DNA of 64,000 nucleotides from assembly GCF_016464365.1 (NCBI RefSeq), contig NZ_JADCUC010000002.1, positions 426,001 through 490,000 of the forward strand, in the 5' to 3' direction. The notes beneath the pieces were generated by a model. That model saw only the letters and a list, made by a program, of their open reading frames with translations. It did no database searches and was not told the origin of the DNA. Position 1 is the first letter of the stretch, and each line of letters opens with the position of its first letter. Source of the DNA: Sandaracinobacteroides hominis. GTDB lineage: Bacteria > Pseudomonadota > Alphaproteobacteria > Sphingomonadales > Sphingomonadaceae. Below are positions 15,014 through 22,981 of this stretch, piece after piece. The position numbers and the translations under genes were made by a program.

Positions 15014-16551
15014 TTCAGGAGCTTTCGTGCTGGATTGAGAGAGAGGTGGCGAAGGGCGTGGGAGCCGGTGGGGTTGGGCTTGAAGCCCTCCACGCGGCGG
15101 GAAACCAGTGACCAGCCGATGGGCTGGACGAGCCCGATGGCGGCGCCATCCTCTGCCCAGAGTTTCTCGGCGGCTGCAAGGGCGGAGAGGCGGGCGCTGC
15201 GGGTGGGGGCCTTCCAGCTGTCGGCGACGAGCTTGTCGGCCTCTGGCAGGCAGACGCCGTGGCGGTTGCGGTTGCAGAGGTTGGGGAGGAGGAAGGGGAG
15301 GGGGCTGTCTATCGGGGTGTCGCGGCGGATGAGGGCGAGATCGAAATCGCCGGCGGCGACGGCCTTGCGGTGGCTGGCGGGATCGCGGCGGGCGAGTTTC
15401 AGATCTATGCCGATGGCGGCGAAATCGGCGGCGACGGGTTCGAGAAGGCGGGTGTCGGCCGGGCTGTCGGTGACGGCGACGGTGAGCGAGAGGCGCTGGG
15501 CGAGGGTGTCGGCCTCGGCCTCCATCAGCAGGCGGCGGGCCTGTTCCTGGCGGGCGACGAAGGGGAGCGCGCTCCATTCGGGTTGGGGTGGCTGGTAGCC
15601 GGCGATGTTGGCGGGGGAGAGGGCGCGGATGGGGGCGGCGGCCTGGGTGCCGAAGAAGCTCTGGCCGAGGGCCTGGCGGTTCAGCGCGAGTTGCAGGGCG
15701 AGGCGGACCTGCCTGTTGTCGAGCGGGGGGCGCTTGTGGTTGACGAGGAGGAGGAGGGCGGCGCGGGGTTGTTCGAGGAGCAGCTCGTCGCGGCGGGCGG
15801 TGACGCGGGCGGTGCCGAGGCCTTCGATGCCGCCGCCGAGCACGAGGTCGCTTTCGCCGCGGTTGAAGCGCTGGATGGCGGCTTCGGCGGAGAGGGGGCG
15901 GACGGTGGCGGCGTTGAGGGCGACGAGATCGGCGGCGAAATATTCCGGGTTGCGGCGCAGGCGGATGGCGGCCTTGTCGGTTTCGGGGAGGACCTGCGCG
16001 CGCTCGCCGCTTTGGGGCACGGGTTCGGGGCCGGCGAGGAAGGCGCCGGCGGTTTCGCGGGTGCCGCGGCGGCGGATGGAGAGCTGGGGCAGGGCGAGGA
16101 GCTCGAGGATTTCGGGCTGCGGGGTGGAGAGGCGGATCTCGATGACGTTTTCGAGGGGGGCGTTGACCTCGGTTACGCCGGCGAGGAGGTCGCGCGCGGC
16201 GGGGCCGGCCTGGCCGCTGCGGGCGCGCTGGATGGAGGAGACGGCGTCTGCGGCGGTGACGTCGCGGCCGCCGACGAAATGCGCGGGGCGGAGGCGGAAG
16301 ACGATGGAGAGGCCATCGTCGGAGACGCGCCAGCTCTGGGCGAGGCCGGGGACGAGCTGGCCGTCGCTGTCGCGGGCGGTGAGGCCGGCGGAGACTGCCT
16401 CTGCGACGAGGGCGCGGCCGGCGGTTTCTCCCACGGCATCGACCGCGAGCGGCGGCTCTTCGGCGGTGCCGGGCCTGCAGCCGGCCAGCAGGGCGGCTGC
16501 CACAAGTACGCCGTAGGGCAGGCCGTATGGCAGGGGGCGGGCGAAGCGCAT
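15010..16551 (-). CDS. ABC transporter solute-binding lipoprotein (peptide/opine SBP_bac_5 type)
   Basis: A 513-residue exported lipoprotein: signal peptide with the lipobox LLAGC (lipidated C25), then the family-5 extracellular solute-binding fold (LVPGLAQSWRVSDDGLSIVFRLR; DVTAADAVSSIQRAR; VRLALQLALNR, which is the usual DPRVRQAL segment). Such proteins capture oligopeptides, nickel complexes or similar for an ABC importer. No permease or ATPase gene is adjacent, so it is an orphan here. Its stop overlaps the thiolase start, an unusual partner. Start at MRFARP gives a sensible signal peptide. The upstream neighbour on the other strand is the cysteine-synthase gene (63 bp between starts), so divergent promoters must lie there. 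Confidence 0.85.
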   Translation of the reverse strand: MRFARPLPYGLPYGVLVAAALLAGCRPGTAEEPPLAVDAVGETAGRALVAEAVSAGLTARDSDGQLVPGLAQSWRVSDDGLSIVFRLRPAHFVGGRDVTAADAVSSIQRARSGQAGPAARDLLAGVTEVNAPLENVIEIRLSTPQPEILELLALPQLSIRRRGTRETAGAFLAGPEPVPQSGERAQVLPETDKAAIRLRRNPEYFAADLVALNAATVRPLSAEAAIQRFNRGESDLVLGGGIEGLGTARVTARRDELLLEQPRAALLLLVNHKRPPLDNRQVRLALQLALNRQALGQSFFGTQAAAPIRALSPANIAGYQPPQPEWSALPFVARQEQARRLLMEAEADTLAQRLSLTVAVTDSPADTRLLEPVAADFAAIGIDLKLARRDPASHRKAVAAGDFDLALIRRDTPIDSPLPFLLPNLCNRNRHGVCLPEADKLVADSWKAPTRSARLSALAAAEKLWAEDGAAIGLVQPIGWSLVSRRVEGFKPNPTGSHALRHLSLNPARKLLK

Positions 16552-16614
16552 GGGGTTTCGTTTGCCCAAACAAAGCTTGCTGGCAAGCTCCAAAGGGGCT
16601 GGTATGGATGCGGC

Positions 16615-17604
16615 ATGACGCGAGTTTCCAACGACATCTCCGGTTTGGTGGGCGGTACGCCGCTGGTCCGGTTGAAGGGGCCCTCCGAGCGGACGGGCTG
16701 TGACATCTTCGGCAAATGCGAGTTCATGAACCCGGGCGGATCGGTGAAGGATCGCGCGGCGCTGTGGATCATCCGCGATGCGGAGGAATCGGGGGCGCTG
16801 AAGCCGGGCGGGACGATCGTGGAGGGGACGGCGGGCAATACCGGCATCGGGCTTGCGGTGATCGGCGGGGCGCTGGGGTATCGGACCATCATCGTGATGC
16901 CGGAGACGCAGAGCCGGGAGAAGAAGGATGCGCTGCGGGCGCTGGGGGCCGAGCTGGTGCTGGTGCCGGCGACTTCCTATGCGAATCCGGGCCATTATGT
17001 GCACACCTCGCGGCGGCTTGCCGAGGAGACGCTGGGGGCGGTGTGGGCGAACCAGTTCGACAATATCGCCAACCGGCTGGCGCATATCAAATCCACCGCG
17101 CCGGAAATCTGGGAGGGGCTGGAAGGCAAGGTGGACGGCTTCATCTGTGCAGCCGGCACCGGCGGAACCGTGGCCGGAGTGGGGCTGGGGCTGAAGGAAT
17201 ATAATCCGGATATCACCATTGCGCTGGCCGACCCGGACGGGGCTTCGCTCTATAGCTGGTTTACCCATGGCGAGCTGAAGGCCGAGGGAAACAGCGTGGC
17301 CGAGGGCATTGGCCAGAGCCGGGTGACCGCGAATCTGGAGGGTGCGCCAATTGACCGCGCCTTTCGCATCAGCGACGCCGAGGCGATGCCGATCCTGTTC
17401 GAGCTGATGCAGCGCGACGGGCTGCACCTGGGGCTTTCGAGCGCGATCAATGTGGCGGGTGCAGAACGGCTTGCAGCGGAAATGGGCCCGGGCAAGCGAA
17501 TCGTTACCATTTTGTGCGACAGCGGCAGCCGCTATCTGTCGACGATCTGGAATCCGGAGTGGCTGCAGCAGAAGGGGCTGCCGGTTCCGGCCTGGCGGGA
17601 ATAA
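16615..17604 (+). CDS. cysK: Cysteine-synthase-family PLP enzyme (CysK or Cds1-type)
   Basis: A 329-residue fold-type II PLP enzyme. The PLP lysine is in NPGGSVKDRAA (about residue 42). The substrate loop reads EGTAGNTGIGLA, not the EPTSGNTGIALA usual in O-acetylserine sulfhydrylase; the phosphate-binding loop is AAGTGGTVAGVG, and the end is CDSGSRYLST. It most likely makes cysteine from O-acetylserine and sulfide. The TAGNTG loop and NSVAEGIGQSR segment also recall the Cds1-like group reported to degrade cysteine to sulfide, pyruvate and ammonia, so direction and substrate need care. Start at MTRVSNDISGLVGGTPLV, the usual N-terminus; the frame is open further upstream but is antisense to the neighbour. 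Confidence 0.85.
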   Translation: MTRVSNDISGLVGGTPLVRLKGPSERTGCDIFGKCEFMNPGGSVKDRAALWIIRDAEESGALKPGGTIVEGTAGNTGIGLAVIGGALGYRTIIVMPETQSREKKDALRALGAELVLVPATSYANPGHYVHTSRRLAEETLGAVWANQFDNIANRLAHIKSTAPEIWEGLEGKVDGFICAAGTGGTVAGVGLGLKEYNPDITIALADPDGASLYSWFTHGELKAEGNSVAEGIGQSRVTANLEGAPIDRAFRISDAEAMPILFELMQRDGLHLGLSSAINVAGAERLAAEMGPGKRIVTILCDSGSRYLSTIWNPEWLQQKGLPVPAWRE

Positions 17605-17684
17605 TCAGGGGTAGCGACGGTAATGGCATAAGAACTGCCAATTTTTCCCTCGACATTTTGTTTGAGTGTGCCTAAATTGTCGCA

Positions 17685-17990
17685 ATGGATCGTATCCGAG
17701 CAGGCCTGACAGGTCTCGGCGTCGTGTTCCTCATCACGGCAGCAGCCTCGCTGCTGTTTGCCCCCTCGCCTGCAGACAAGGCGGCGGTGGCGCAGGTGAA
17801 GGAACCCGGTGAGCCGCTTTCACAATTGGGCGTAGCCCCCAACAGCGAGAAGGAATCGGCGCAGGCGCCGGCTCCGCCAGCCGCCGTGCCCGTGCAACCC
17901 GAGCAGCCGCCTGCCTCCGAAAGCCCTGTGAATGGAACCGGTGCGCAATCGGGACAGTTCGCCGGAAGCAGCCAGCCGGTCGAAATCTGA
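17685..17990 (+). CDS. Small proline-rich membrane-anchored protein, unknown
   Basis: A 101-residue protein: N-terminal transmembrane helix (about residues 7-26, GLGVVFLITAAASLLFA) followed by a periplasmic tail rich in Ala, Pro, Glu and Gln with no fold signature. It would be a single-pass anchor or a linker protein. It precedes the DUF4340-like gene on the same strand, with only 49 bases to the preferred start of that gene. The two are probably co-expressed. Function not recognised. Confidence 0.55.
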   Translation: MDRIRAGLTGLGVVFLITAAASLLFAPSPADKAAVAQVKEPGEPLSQLGVAPNSEKESAQAPAPPAAVPVQPEQPPASESPVNGTGAQSGQFAGSSQPVEI

Positions 17991-18039
17991 ATCTGCGACA
18001 TCCGGCGCTGCGACATCTGACCCGGCGAGATCTCATAAC

Positions 18040-18813
18040 GTGAACAGCAGGCACCTTGTGCTGGCGCTGCTGCTGGCGCCGATGCTGGCGTTCGGCGTCT
18101 GGCTTGGGGTCGACCGATTGCAGTCGCGGGCGGTTCTGCCCGGCCTGGATGCCGATGCGGTGCGCCGTATCGAGCTGTCGCGCGGGGACGAGAAGCTGGT
18201 TCTGGTGCGGCGCGGTGACGCGTGGGTCGTCGCCTCTGCCGCCGATGCGCCGGGCGACGCGCGCAAGATCGCCGCCGCGCTGCATCGCCTTCAATCGCTG
18301 CGCGGAAAGCCGATCGGCGGCACCCCGGTGCAAGCCCGCATGCCGCTGGAAATCCGGCTGCAGACGGGCGACGGGGAGAAGGCGGCCGCCTTCTGGCCGG
18401 GCGAAGGGCGGCTGCTGCCCGATGGCGAGCGGCTGGCGCTGGCCCAGACGCCGGCGCTGCCGTTGTGGCCGTCGGCCTGGTCGGATCTGGCGCCGCCGCG
18501 CATCGATCCAGCCGGTGTCGCTTCGGTGGCGCGCCTGACGGCGGAAGGGGTGCAGCCGCTGGGCGCCGATGCGGCGGTGGTCGTGGCGAAGATCCTCAAC
18601 GATCTGTCCGCCACCGGCTTTGTCGCTGGCTCGGGCGTCGACTGGGGCGGGGCGAAACTGCTCCGCGTGACCTTCGTGGACGGCTCTGCACTGGATCTGC
18701 AGCAGGTGCCGGACGGGGACGGGCGATATTATCTTCGCCTGGCCTCCGAGGATCGCGCCGATGTGCGCGCCGTGCGCCGCTTTGCCTTCCGGGTGGTGGA
18801 ACCGCTGCCTTAG
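18040..18813 (+). CDS. DUF4340-like membrane-anchored protein
   Basis: A 257-residue protein from the GTG at 18040: a transmembrane helix at about residues 5-21, then a periplasmic domain. The repeating pattern of 'Val-x-x-Ile-x-x-x-Arg ... Leu-x-Arg ... Trp-x-Val' (VRRIELSRGDEKLVLVRRGDAWVV) resembles DUF4340, a family often linked to gliding or auxiliary ABC-transporter operons. No such transporter is nearby. An upstream in-frame ATG (17932) would overlap the previous gene by 59 bases and add a low-complexity Ser/Arg stretch, so I prefer the later start. Function is unknown. Confidence 0.6.
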   Translation: MNSRHLVLALLLAPMLAFGVWLGVDRLQSRAVLPGLDADAVRRIELSRGDEKLVLVRRGDAWVVASAADAPGDARKIAAALHRLQSLRGKPIGGTPVQARMPLEIRLQTGDGEKAAAFWPGEGRLLPDGERLALAQTPALPLWPSAWSDLAPPRIDPAGVASVARLTAEGVQPLGADAAVVVAKILNDLSATGFVAGSGVDWGGAKLLRVTFVDGSALDLQQVPDGDGRYYLRLASEDRADVRAVRRFAFRVVEPLP

Positions 18814-18929
18814 GCCGAGCTGCGGCCGGACCGTGCGGGCTGCCCCGGTTCCTCGGGCAATTGCAGGGAAGGAGGATTCCATCCGGCCGCCCGTTGCTGT
18901 AGCTGTTGCCCCGCATTTTTCCCCCAAAC

Positions 18930-18938
18930 TTATCCACA
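18930..18938 (+). promoter_or_regulatory. DnaA box in the dcw leader
   Basis: TTATCCACA at 18930-18938 is a perfect match to the E. coli-type DnaA box (TTATNCACA). A one-mismatch box, TTTTCCACA, is at 19075-19083, 137 bp between the two and on the same strand. The intervening DNA is the most AT-rich part of the dcw leader. DnaA could tie division-gene expression to replication status. The layout is too sparse for an origin. Confidence 0.6.
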
Positions 18939-19030
18939 GTTGTTTGCATTTTTTCTGTCAGAATTCGGGTTTCAGAAAATCTTTCATTTTCAATAATTTG
19001 CGACGAACGAACCGAAACAGACCATAAAAT

Positions 19031-19064
19031 CCCATTGAATACCCATGAAAGCCCATGCTATCCC
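19031..19064. promoter_or_regulatory. MraZ operator: phased CCCAT (ATGGG) repeats
   Basis: CCCAT occurs at 19031-19035, 19042-19046 and 19052-19056, with a further CCC at 19062-19064, so unit starts are 11, 10 and 10 bp apart. On the other strand this is TGGGN with roughly 5-nt spacers, the binding pattern described for MraZ (repeats one DNA turn apart). It lies about 100-160 bp before the mraZ reading frame, so it is most likely the autoregulatory operator of the dcw cluster. Confidence 0.8.
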
Positions 19065-19194
19065 TTTTCCACAGGGTTGGTGTGCGGCCAGCCGTTCTTC
19101 TGGAAGCCCCCTCAGCCTCCCCGGAACCGCCCCCGCAGACACCAGTCCCTGATGAGGGGATGGTACAATTCGCGCTTATTTTTCAGGGATCTAT

Positions 19195-19632
19195 GTGAAC
19201 GGGGTCGATGCCAAAAATCGGCTGTCCGTTCCTGCGCCCCTGCGCGAGACCATCGAAACGCGCAGCCAGCAGAAGGCGCTGGTGCTGAGTCCCGCCGAGC
19301 ATTCCCCCTGCCTCGTCGGCTATGACGTCAGCTATTTCGACCGCATCGACGCCCGCATCGAGACGGAATTTTCCGGCGACTTCGGGCCGGGGCGCGGGCA
19401 GAAGTCGCGCGCGCTGTATGCGATGACCGAGCAGCTTCGCTATGACGATACCGGGCGTATCGTGCTGTCGCCGACGATGCGCGACATGGGAGAGCTGGGC
19501 GGAACGGCGCTGCTGATGGGCGCCGGCGACTATTTCGAGATCTGGCAGCCGGAGCTGTTCCTGACGCAGGACGGCCTCGATCCGCGCATGGTGCGGACGG
19601 TGAAGTCCCTGCTGGCGGCGCGGCCGCAATGA
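19195..19632 (+). CDS. mraZ: MraZ, transcriptional regulator of the dcw cluster
   Basis: An AbrB-like double-psi DNA-binding protein that controls its own operon. Two copies of the family motif are visible: VNGVDAKNRLSVPAPLR at the N-terminus and YDDTGRIVLSPTMRDM in the second half. From the GTG at 19195 (preceded by AGGGA) the protein has 145 residues but lacks the first strand. In-frame codons upstream encode YFSGIY, which fits the conserved MraZ start (FxGxY), yet no ATG, GTG or TTG is in frame before the stop at 19153. An ATT at 19168 has a well-placed GAGGGG at 19154-19159, so an ATT start (154 residues) is plausible. An ATG at 19160 is one base out of frame across a T5 run. The stop overlaps the rsmH start (ATGA). 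Confidence 0.9.
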   Translation: MNGVDAKNRLSVPAPLRETIETRSQQKALVLSPAEHSPCLVGYDVSYFDRIDARIETEFSGDFGPGRGQKSRALYAMTEQLRYDDTGRIVLSPTMRDMGELGGTALLMGAGDYFEIWQPELFLTQDGLDPRMVRTVKSLLAARPQ

Positions 19633-20630
19633 CCGCGCTGTCGCACATCCCGGTGATGCTGGACGAGGTGATCGCCGCGCTCGCGCTGCAGCCGGGCGAG
19701 CAGTATGTCGACGGCACCTTTGGCGGCGGCGGCTATGCCGCGGCGGCGCTGGCGACGGGTGCGCGGGTGACGGGGTTCGATCAGGATCCGCGCGCGATTG
19801 CCCGCGCCGGGCCGATGGTGCAGGCGGCGGACGGGCGGCTGACGCTGGTGAACCGGCGCTTTTCCGAAATGGCGGCCGAACTGGGCGAGGCGTCTGCCGA
19901 TGCGGTGGCGCTGGATCTGGGCTTTTCCTCGCTGCAGATGGACGACCCGGCCTATGGGCTGAGCTTTCAGGCCGAGGGGCCGCTGGACATGCGGCTTTCG
20001 GGCAGCGGCGAGACGGCGGCGGATTTCCTGAACACGGCATCCGAAGGCGAGATTGCCGATGTGCTGTTTCACTATGGCGAGGAGCCGGCGGCCCGCCGGA
20101 TCGCGCGCGCCATCGTGGCCGACCGGCCGTTTGCGACGACGACCGAGCTGGCGGCGATGATCCGCCGGGTGGTGAAGGCGGGCGACAAGAGTGGCCGGGG
20201 GGACCAGAAGCGCGATCCGGCGACCCGCAGCTTTCAGGCGATCCGCATTCGCGTGAACGACGAGCTGGGCGAGCTGGAGCGCGGGCTGGTGGCGGCGGAA
20301 GCCGTGCTGAAGCCGGGCGGCCGGCTGGCTGTCGTCAGCTTTCACAGCCTGGAGGACCGGATCGTGAAGCGCTTCCTGGCGGAGCGTTCGGGCAGCCTGC
20401 CCTCCGGCTCGCGGCATCTGCCGCAGGTGGAGGCGGGCGTCGAGCCGAGCTTTGAGCGGCCGGCGAAGGCGGAGCGGCCGGGCGAGGCGGAAGTGCGGGC
20501 CAATCCGCGGGCGCGATCGGCGACATTGCGGGTGGCGCGGCGCAGCCGGGCTGCCGCGTGGGGCAACAGGAACAACGGGTCGACAGACAGCAGCGGCAGA
20601 CAGGGGGAGAGCGGGCAATGGCAAGGCTGA
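19629..20630 (+). CDS. rsmH: 16S rRNA (cytosine-1402-N4)-methyltransferase RsmH
   Basis: A 333-residue SAM-dependent methyltransferase, formerly MraW. It begins HIPVMLDEVIAAL, has the SAM-binding DGTFGGGGY and GFDQDPRA, LDLGFSSLQMD, and the C-terminal VVSFHSLEDRIVKRFL signature. It modifies C1402 in the ribosomal P site. Its start overlaps mraZ by 4 bases and its end overlaps the ftsL start by 13 bases. Length and position are standard for the dcw cluster. Confidence 0.96.
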   Translation: MTALSHIPVMLDEVIAALALQPGEQYVDGTFGGGGYAAAALATGARVTGFDQDPRAIARAGPMVQAADGRLTLVNRRFSEMAAELGEASADAVALDLGFSSLQMDDPAYGLSFQAEGPLDMRLSGSGETAADFLNTASEGEIADVLFHYGEEPAARRIARAIVADRPFATTTELAAMIRRVVKAGDKSGRGDQKRDPATRSFQAIRIRVNDELGELERGLVAAEAVLKPGGRLAVVSFHSLEDRIVKRFLAERSGSLPSGSRHLPQVEAGVEPSFERPAKAERPGEAEVRANPRARSATLRVARRSRAAAWGNRNNGSTDSSGRQGESGQWQG

Positions 20631-21259
20631 TGCGGGCTTCCGATGGGGGCGCGGATTATGGCTGGGGCAATGCATCCAGCCGCGATGCCGGGCGGCGGAC
20701 CTGGGCGGCGACGGCCTGGCTGCTGGCGGGGACGCTGGTGGTGGCGGTGACGAGCTATAGCCTTTCCCTGAAGGTGGCGAACGAGCGGCGCGAGGCCGAG
20801 CGGATGGCGCGGGTGAATGTGAGCCTGGCCTCTGACCTGAAGGCGATGGACGCCGAGCTGCGCGTGCGGATGCGGATGCCGCAGCTGCAGCGCTGGAACG
20901 ATACGGTGCTGGGCATGGTGCCGATTTCGGCCACGCAGTATCTGAGCAATTCGGTGCAGCTGGCCGACTATGGCAAGCCGCCGGAGATGGCGCAGCAGCC
21001 GAGCGTGCAGCTGGCGGTGCGCGATATGGCGCCGGCCGCGCCGCGCGCGGTTGCGCCGCTGCTGGTGAAGGCGGAGCTGTCGCCGGCGCCCGTGCCCGAG
21101 CGCGCGGCCGTTGCCGTTCAGAGGGTTAGCATGCCGGTGGCGGCAGCGCCGGTGCAGGCGGCTCCGGCGGGGATTGCACGGCCCGTCGCAGCGGCGCCGG
21201 ATGACCTGATGAAACAGGTTGAAATGACCTTCGGTTCCGCCGATGGCGCCAACCACTAG
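20618..21259 (+). CDS. ftsL: FtsL-like division protein
   Basis: A 213-residue bitopic protein in the ftsL position. It has a cytoplasmic N-terminus of about 30 residues, one transmembrane helix (TAWLLAGTLVVAVTSYSLSL), then a heptad-type helix containing LKAMDAELRVRMRMPQLQRWND. FtsL normally bridges FtsB to FtsQ and to FtsI/FtsW. The C-terminal half is an Ala/Pro/Val-rich tail, about 100 residues longer than in E. coli FtsL. Start chosen at the ATG following GGGGGAGAGCGGGCA; a frame-open upstream ATG at 20558 lies deep within rsmH. Assignment rests on position and topology, since the family diverges fast. Confidence 0.8.
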   Translation: MARLMRASDGGADYGWGNASSRDAGRRTWAATAWLLAGTLVVAVTSYSLSLKVANERREAERMARVNVSLASDLKAMDAELRVRMRMPQLQRWNDTVLGMVPISATQYLSNSVQLADYGKPPEMAQQPSVQLAVRDMAPAAPRAVAPLLVKAELSPAPVPERAAVAVQRVSMPVAAAPVQAAPAGIARPVAAAPDDLMKQVEMTFGSADGANH

Positions 21260-21262
21260 TCG

Positions 21263-22981
21263 ATGAGTCCCGCCGCCCTCGCCCGCTCCCAGATACGTCT
21301 CCCCGGTCATCGCCAGATGGCATTGGGGCTGGCGAGGCAGCGCCTGGCGATCGGCATCCTGCTGTTCCTTGCGATTACCGGGCTGGTGGGGCTGCGGCTG
21401 GTGGAGCTGTCGCTGTTTGACGGGGCGCCGCGGCACACTGGCGTGGCGGCGGCTTCGCCGCATCTGCGGGCCGATATCGTCGACCGGAACGGGGTGACGC
21501 TGGCCTCGAGCTTTGAGGCCTATGCGCTGGCGGCGCGGCCGCGCGACATCGTGGGCAACAAGGAAGCGCTGGTGGCGCGGCTTTCGGAAATCCTGCCCGA
21601 GCGGGACCCGGCGCAGATTCGCGCGGCGCTCTATCATGACGGCAAGTTCCGCTATGTGACGCGGCGCATCCTGCCCGAGCAGGCGGAGGCGATCCGCCGG
21701 CTGGGCGATCCGGGGCTGACGCTGGAGCGCGAGGCGGAGCGGCTGTATCCGCATGTGGGCCTGGGTGCGCATCTGGTGGGCTATACCGGCATCGACGGGC
21801 GCGGCGAGGGCGGCATCGAGCGGGCGTTCGAAGAGCGGCTGACGGCGCCGGCGACGCGGGACCAGCCGCTGGTGCTGGCGATGGACGTGCGGGTGCAGCA
21901 GGCGCTGGAGAGCGAGCTGCAGGCGCAGATGGACCTGCAGCAGGCGAGCGGTGCGGCCGGCGTGGTGCTGGACGTGCACACCGGCGAGGTGATTGCGATG
22001 GCGTCGCTGCCGGCGTTCAATTCGAACCGGCCGGGCGGGCTGACGGGGATGCCGAGCCACATGAACCGGGCGACGCTGGGCGTTTACGAGCTTGGGTCCA
22101 CGTTCAAGGCCTTTACCATCGCGATGGCGATGGATTCGGGCAATCTGCCCAGCCTTGCCGAGCGGTTTCCGACGACGCCGATTGCCGTCGGGCGGTTCCG
22201 GATTTCGGACAGCCACCCCAAGGGCTATCCGCTGTCGGTGCCGGAAGTGCTGATCTATTCGTCGAACGTCGGCACGGCGCGGATGGCCGAGCGGATGGGG
22301 CGGCCGACGCAGGAGGCGTTCCTGCGCAAGCTGGGGCTGATGGACCGGGCGCCGGGCGAGATTCTGGAGGCCGGGCGGCCGCTGGCGCCTCCGGCGAACA
22401 ACTGGGGGCTTTCGAGCGTGATGACCGTTGGTTTCGGCCATGGGATCGCGGTGACGCCGCTGCATCTGGCGAGCGCCTATGCGACGCTGGTGAATGGTGG
22501 AATCCGCCATCCGGTGACCTTCCTGAAGCGGCCCGAGGGGGCGGAGACGGGGGGCACGCGGGTGTTTGCCGAGCGCACCTCGCACCTGCTGAACGGGATG
22601 CTGCGGCTGGCGGTGATCGACGGCACCGGGCGGCAGGCCGATGCCGAAGGCTATCGCGTGGGCGGCAAGACCGGGACTGCCGAGAAGGTGCTGAGCAACG
22701 GGCGCGGCTATGACAAGCGGCGCAACATCACGACCTTTGCCGGGGCCTTTCCGATGGATGATCCACGCTATGTCGTGATTGCGATGGTGGACGACCCGAC
22801 GGTGGGTTCGCGCATGGCCGGTTCGGTGGCGGGGCCGGTGTTCAAGCGGGTGGTGAACCGGATTGCGCCGGTGCTGAACGTGGCGCCGGACATGACGGCG
22901 GAGCCGGATGTGAGCGCGATGGAGGGGCTTTATACGCCGCGCAACAAGCCGAAGCCCGTAACTCCGGTGGTGACGAGATGA
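21263..22981 (+). CDS. ftsI: Penicillin-binding protein 3, septal transpeptidase
   Basis: A 572-residue class B PBP. It has an N-terminal membrane anchor (about residues 29-48), a dimerisation/pedestal domain (DIVDRNGVTLASS) and a transpeptidase domain with all three active-site motifs: S279-T-F-K282, S333-S-N335 and K469-T-G471. It crosslinks septal peptidoglycan together with FtsW, encoded in the same cluster. It begins three bases after the ftsL stop and overlaps murE by 4 bases (ATGA). Confidence 0.96.
   Translation: MSPAALARSQIRLPGHRQMALGLARQRLAIGILLFLAITGLVGLRLVELSLFDGAPRHTGVAAASPHLRADIVDRNGVTLASSFEAYALAARPRDIVGNKEALVARLSEILPERDPAQIRAALYHDGKFRYVTRRILPEQAEAIRRLGDPGLTLEREAERLYPHVGLGAHLVGYTGIDGRGEGGIERAFEERLTAPATRDQPLVLAMDVRVQQALESELQAQMDLQQASGAAGVVLDVHTGEVIAMASLPAFNSNRPGGLTGMPSHMNRATLGVYELGSTFKAFTIAMAMDSGNLPSLAERFPTTPIAVGRFRISDSHPKGYPLSVPEVLIYSSNVGTARMAERMGRPTQEAFLRKLGLMDRAPGEILEAGRPLAPPANNWGLSSVMTVGFGHGIAVTPLHLASAYATLVNGGIRHPVTFLKRPEGAETGGTRVFAERTSHLLNGMLRLAVIDGTGRQADAEGYRVGGKTGTAEKVLSNGRGYDKRRNITTFAGAFPMDDPRYVVIAMVDDPTVGSRMAGSVAGPVFKRVVNRIAPVLNVAPDMTAEPDVSAMEGLYTPRNKPKPVTPVVTR

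Noticed and set aside
13826-16573. Thiolase reading frame extended to 915 codons
   Set aside because: The first half is Arg/Pro-rich nonsense antisense to nothing but overlapping the solute-binding gene; the thiolase starts at 15013 at the family N-terminus, coupled to the upstream stop.
18900-19083. Possible replication origin (AT-rich with DnaA boxes)
   Set aside because: Only two boxes, no clustered repeats or classic unwinding element, and it is the mraZ leader where MraZ repeats explain much of the pattern.
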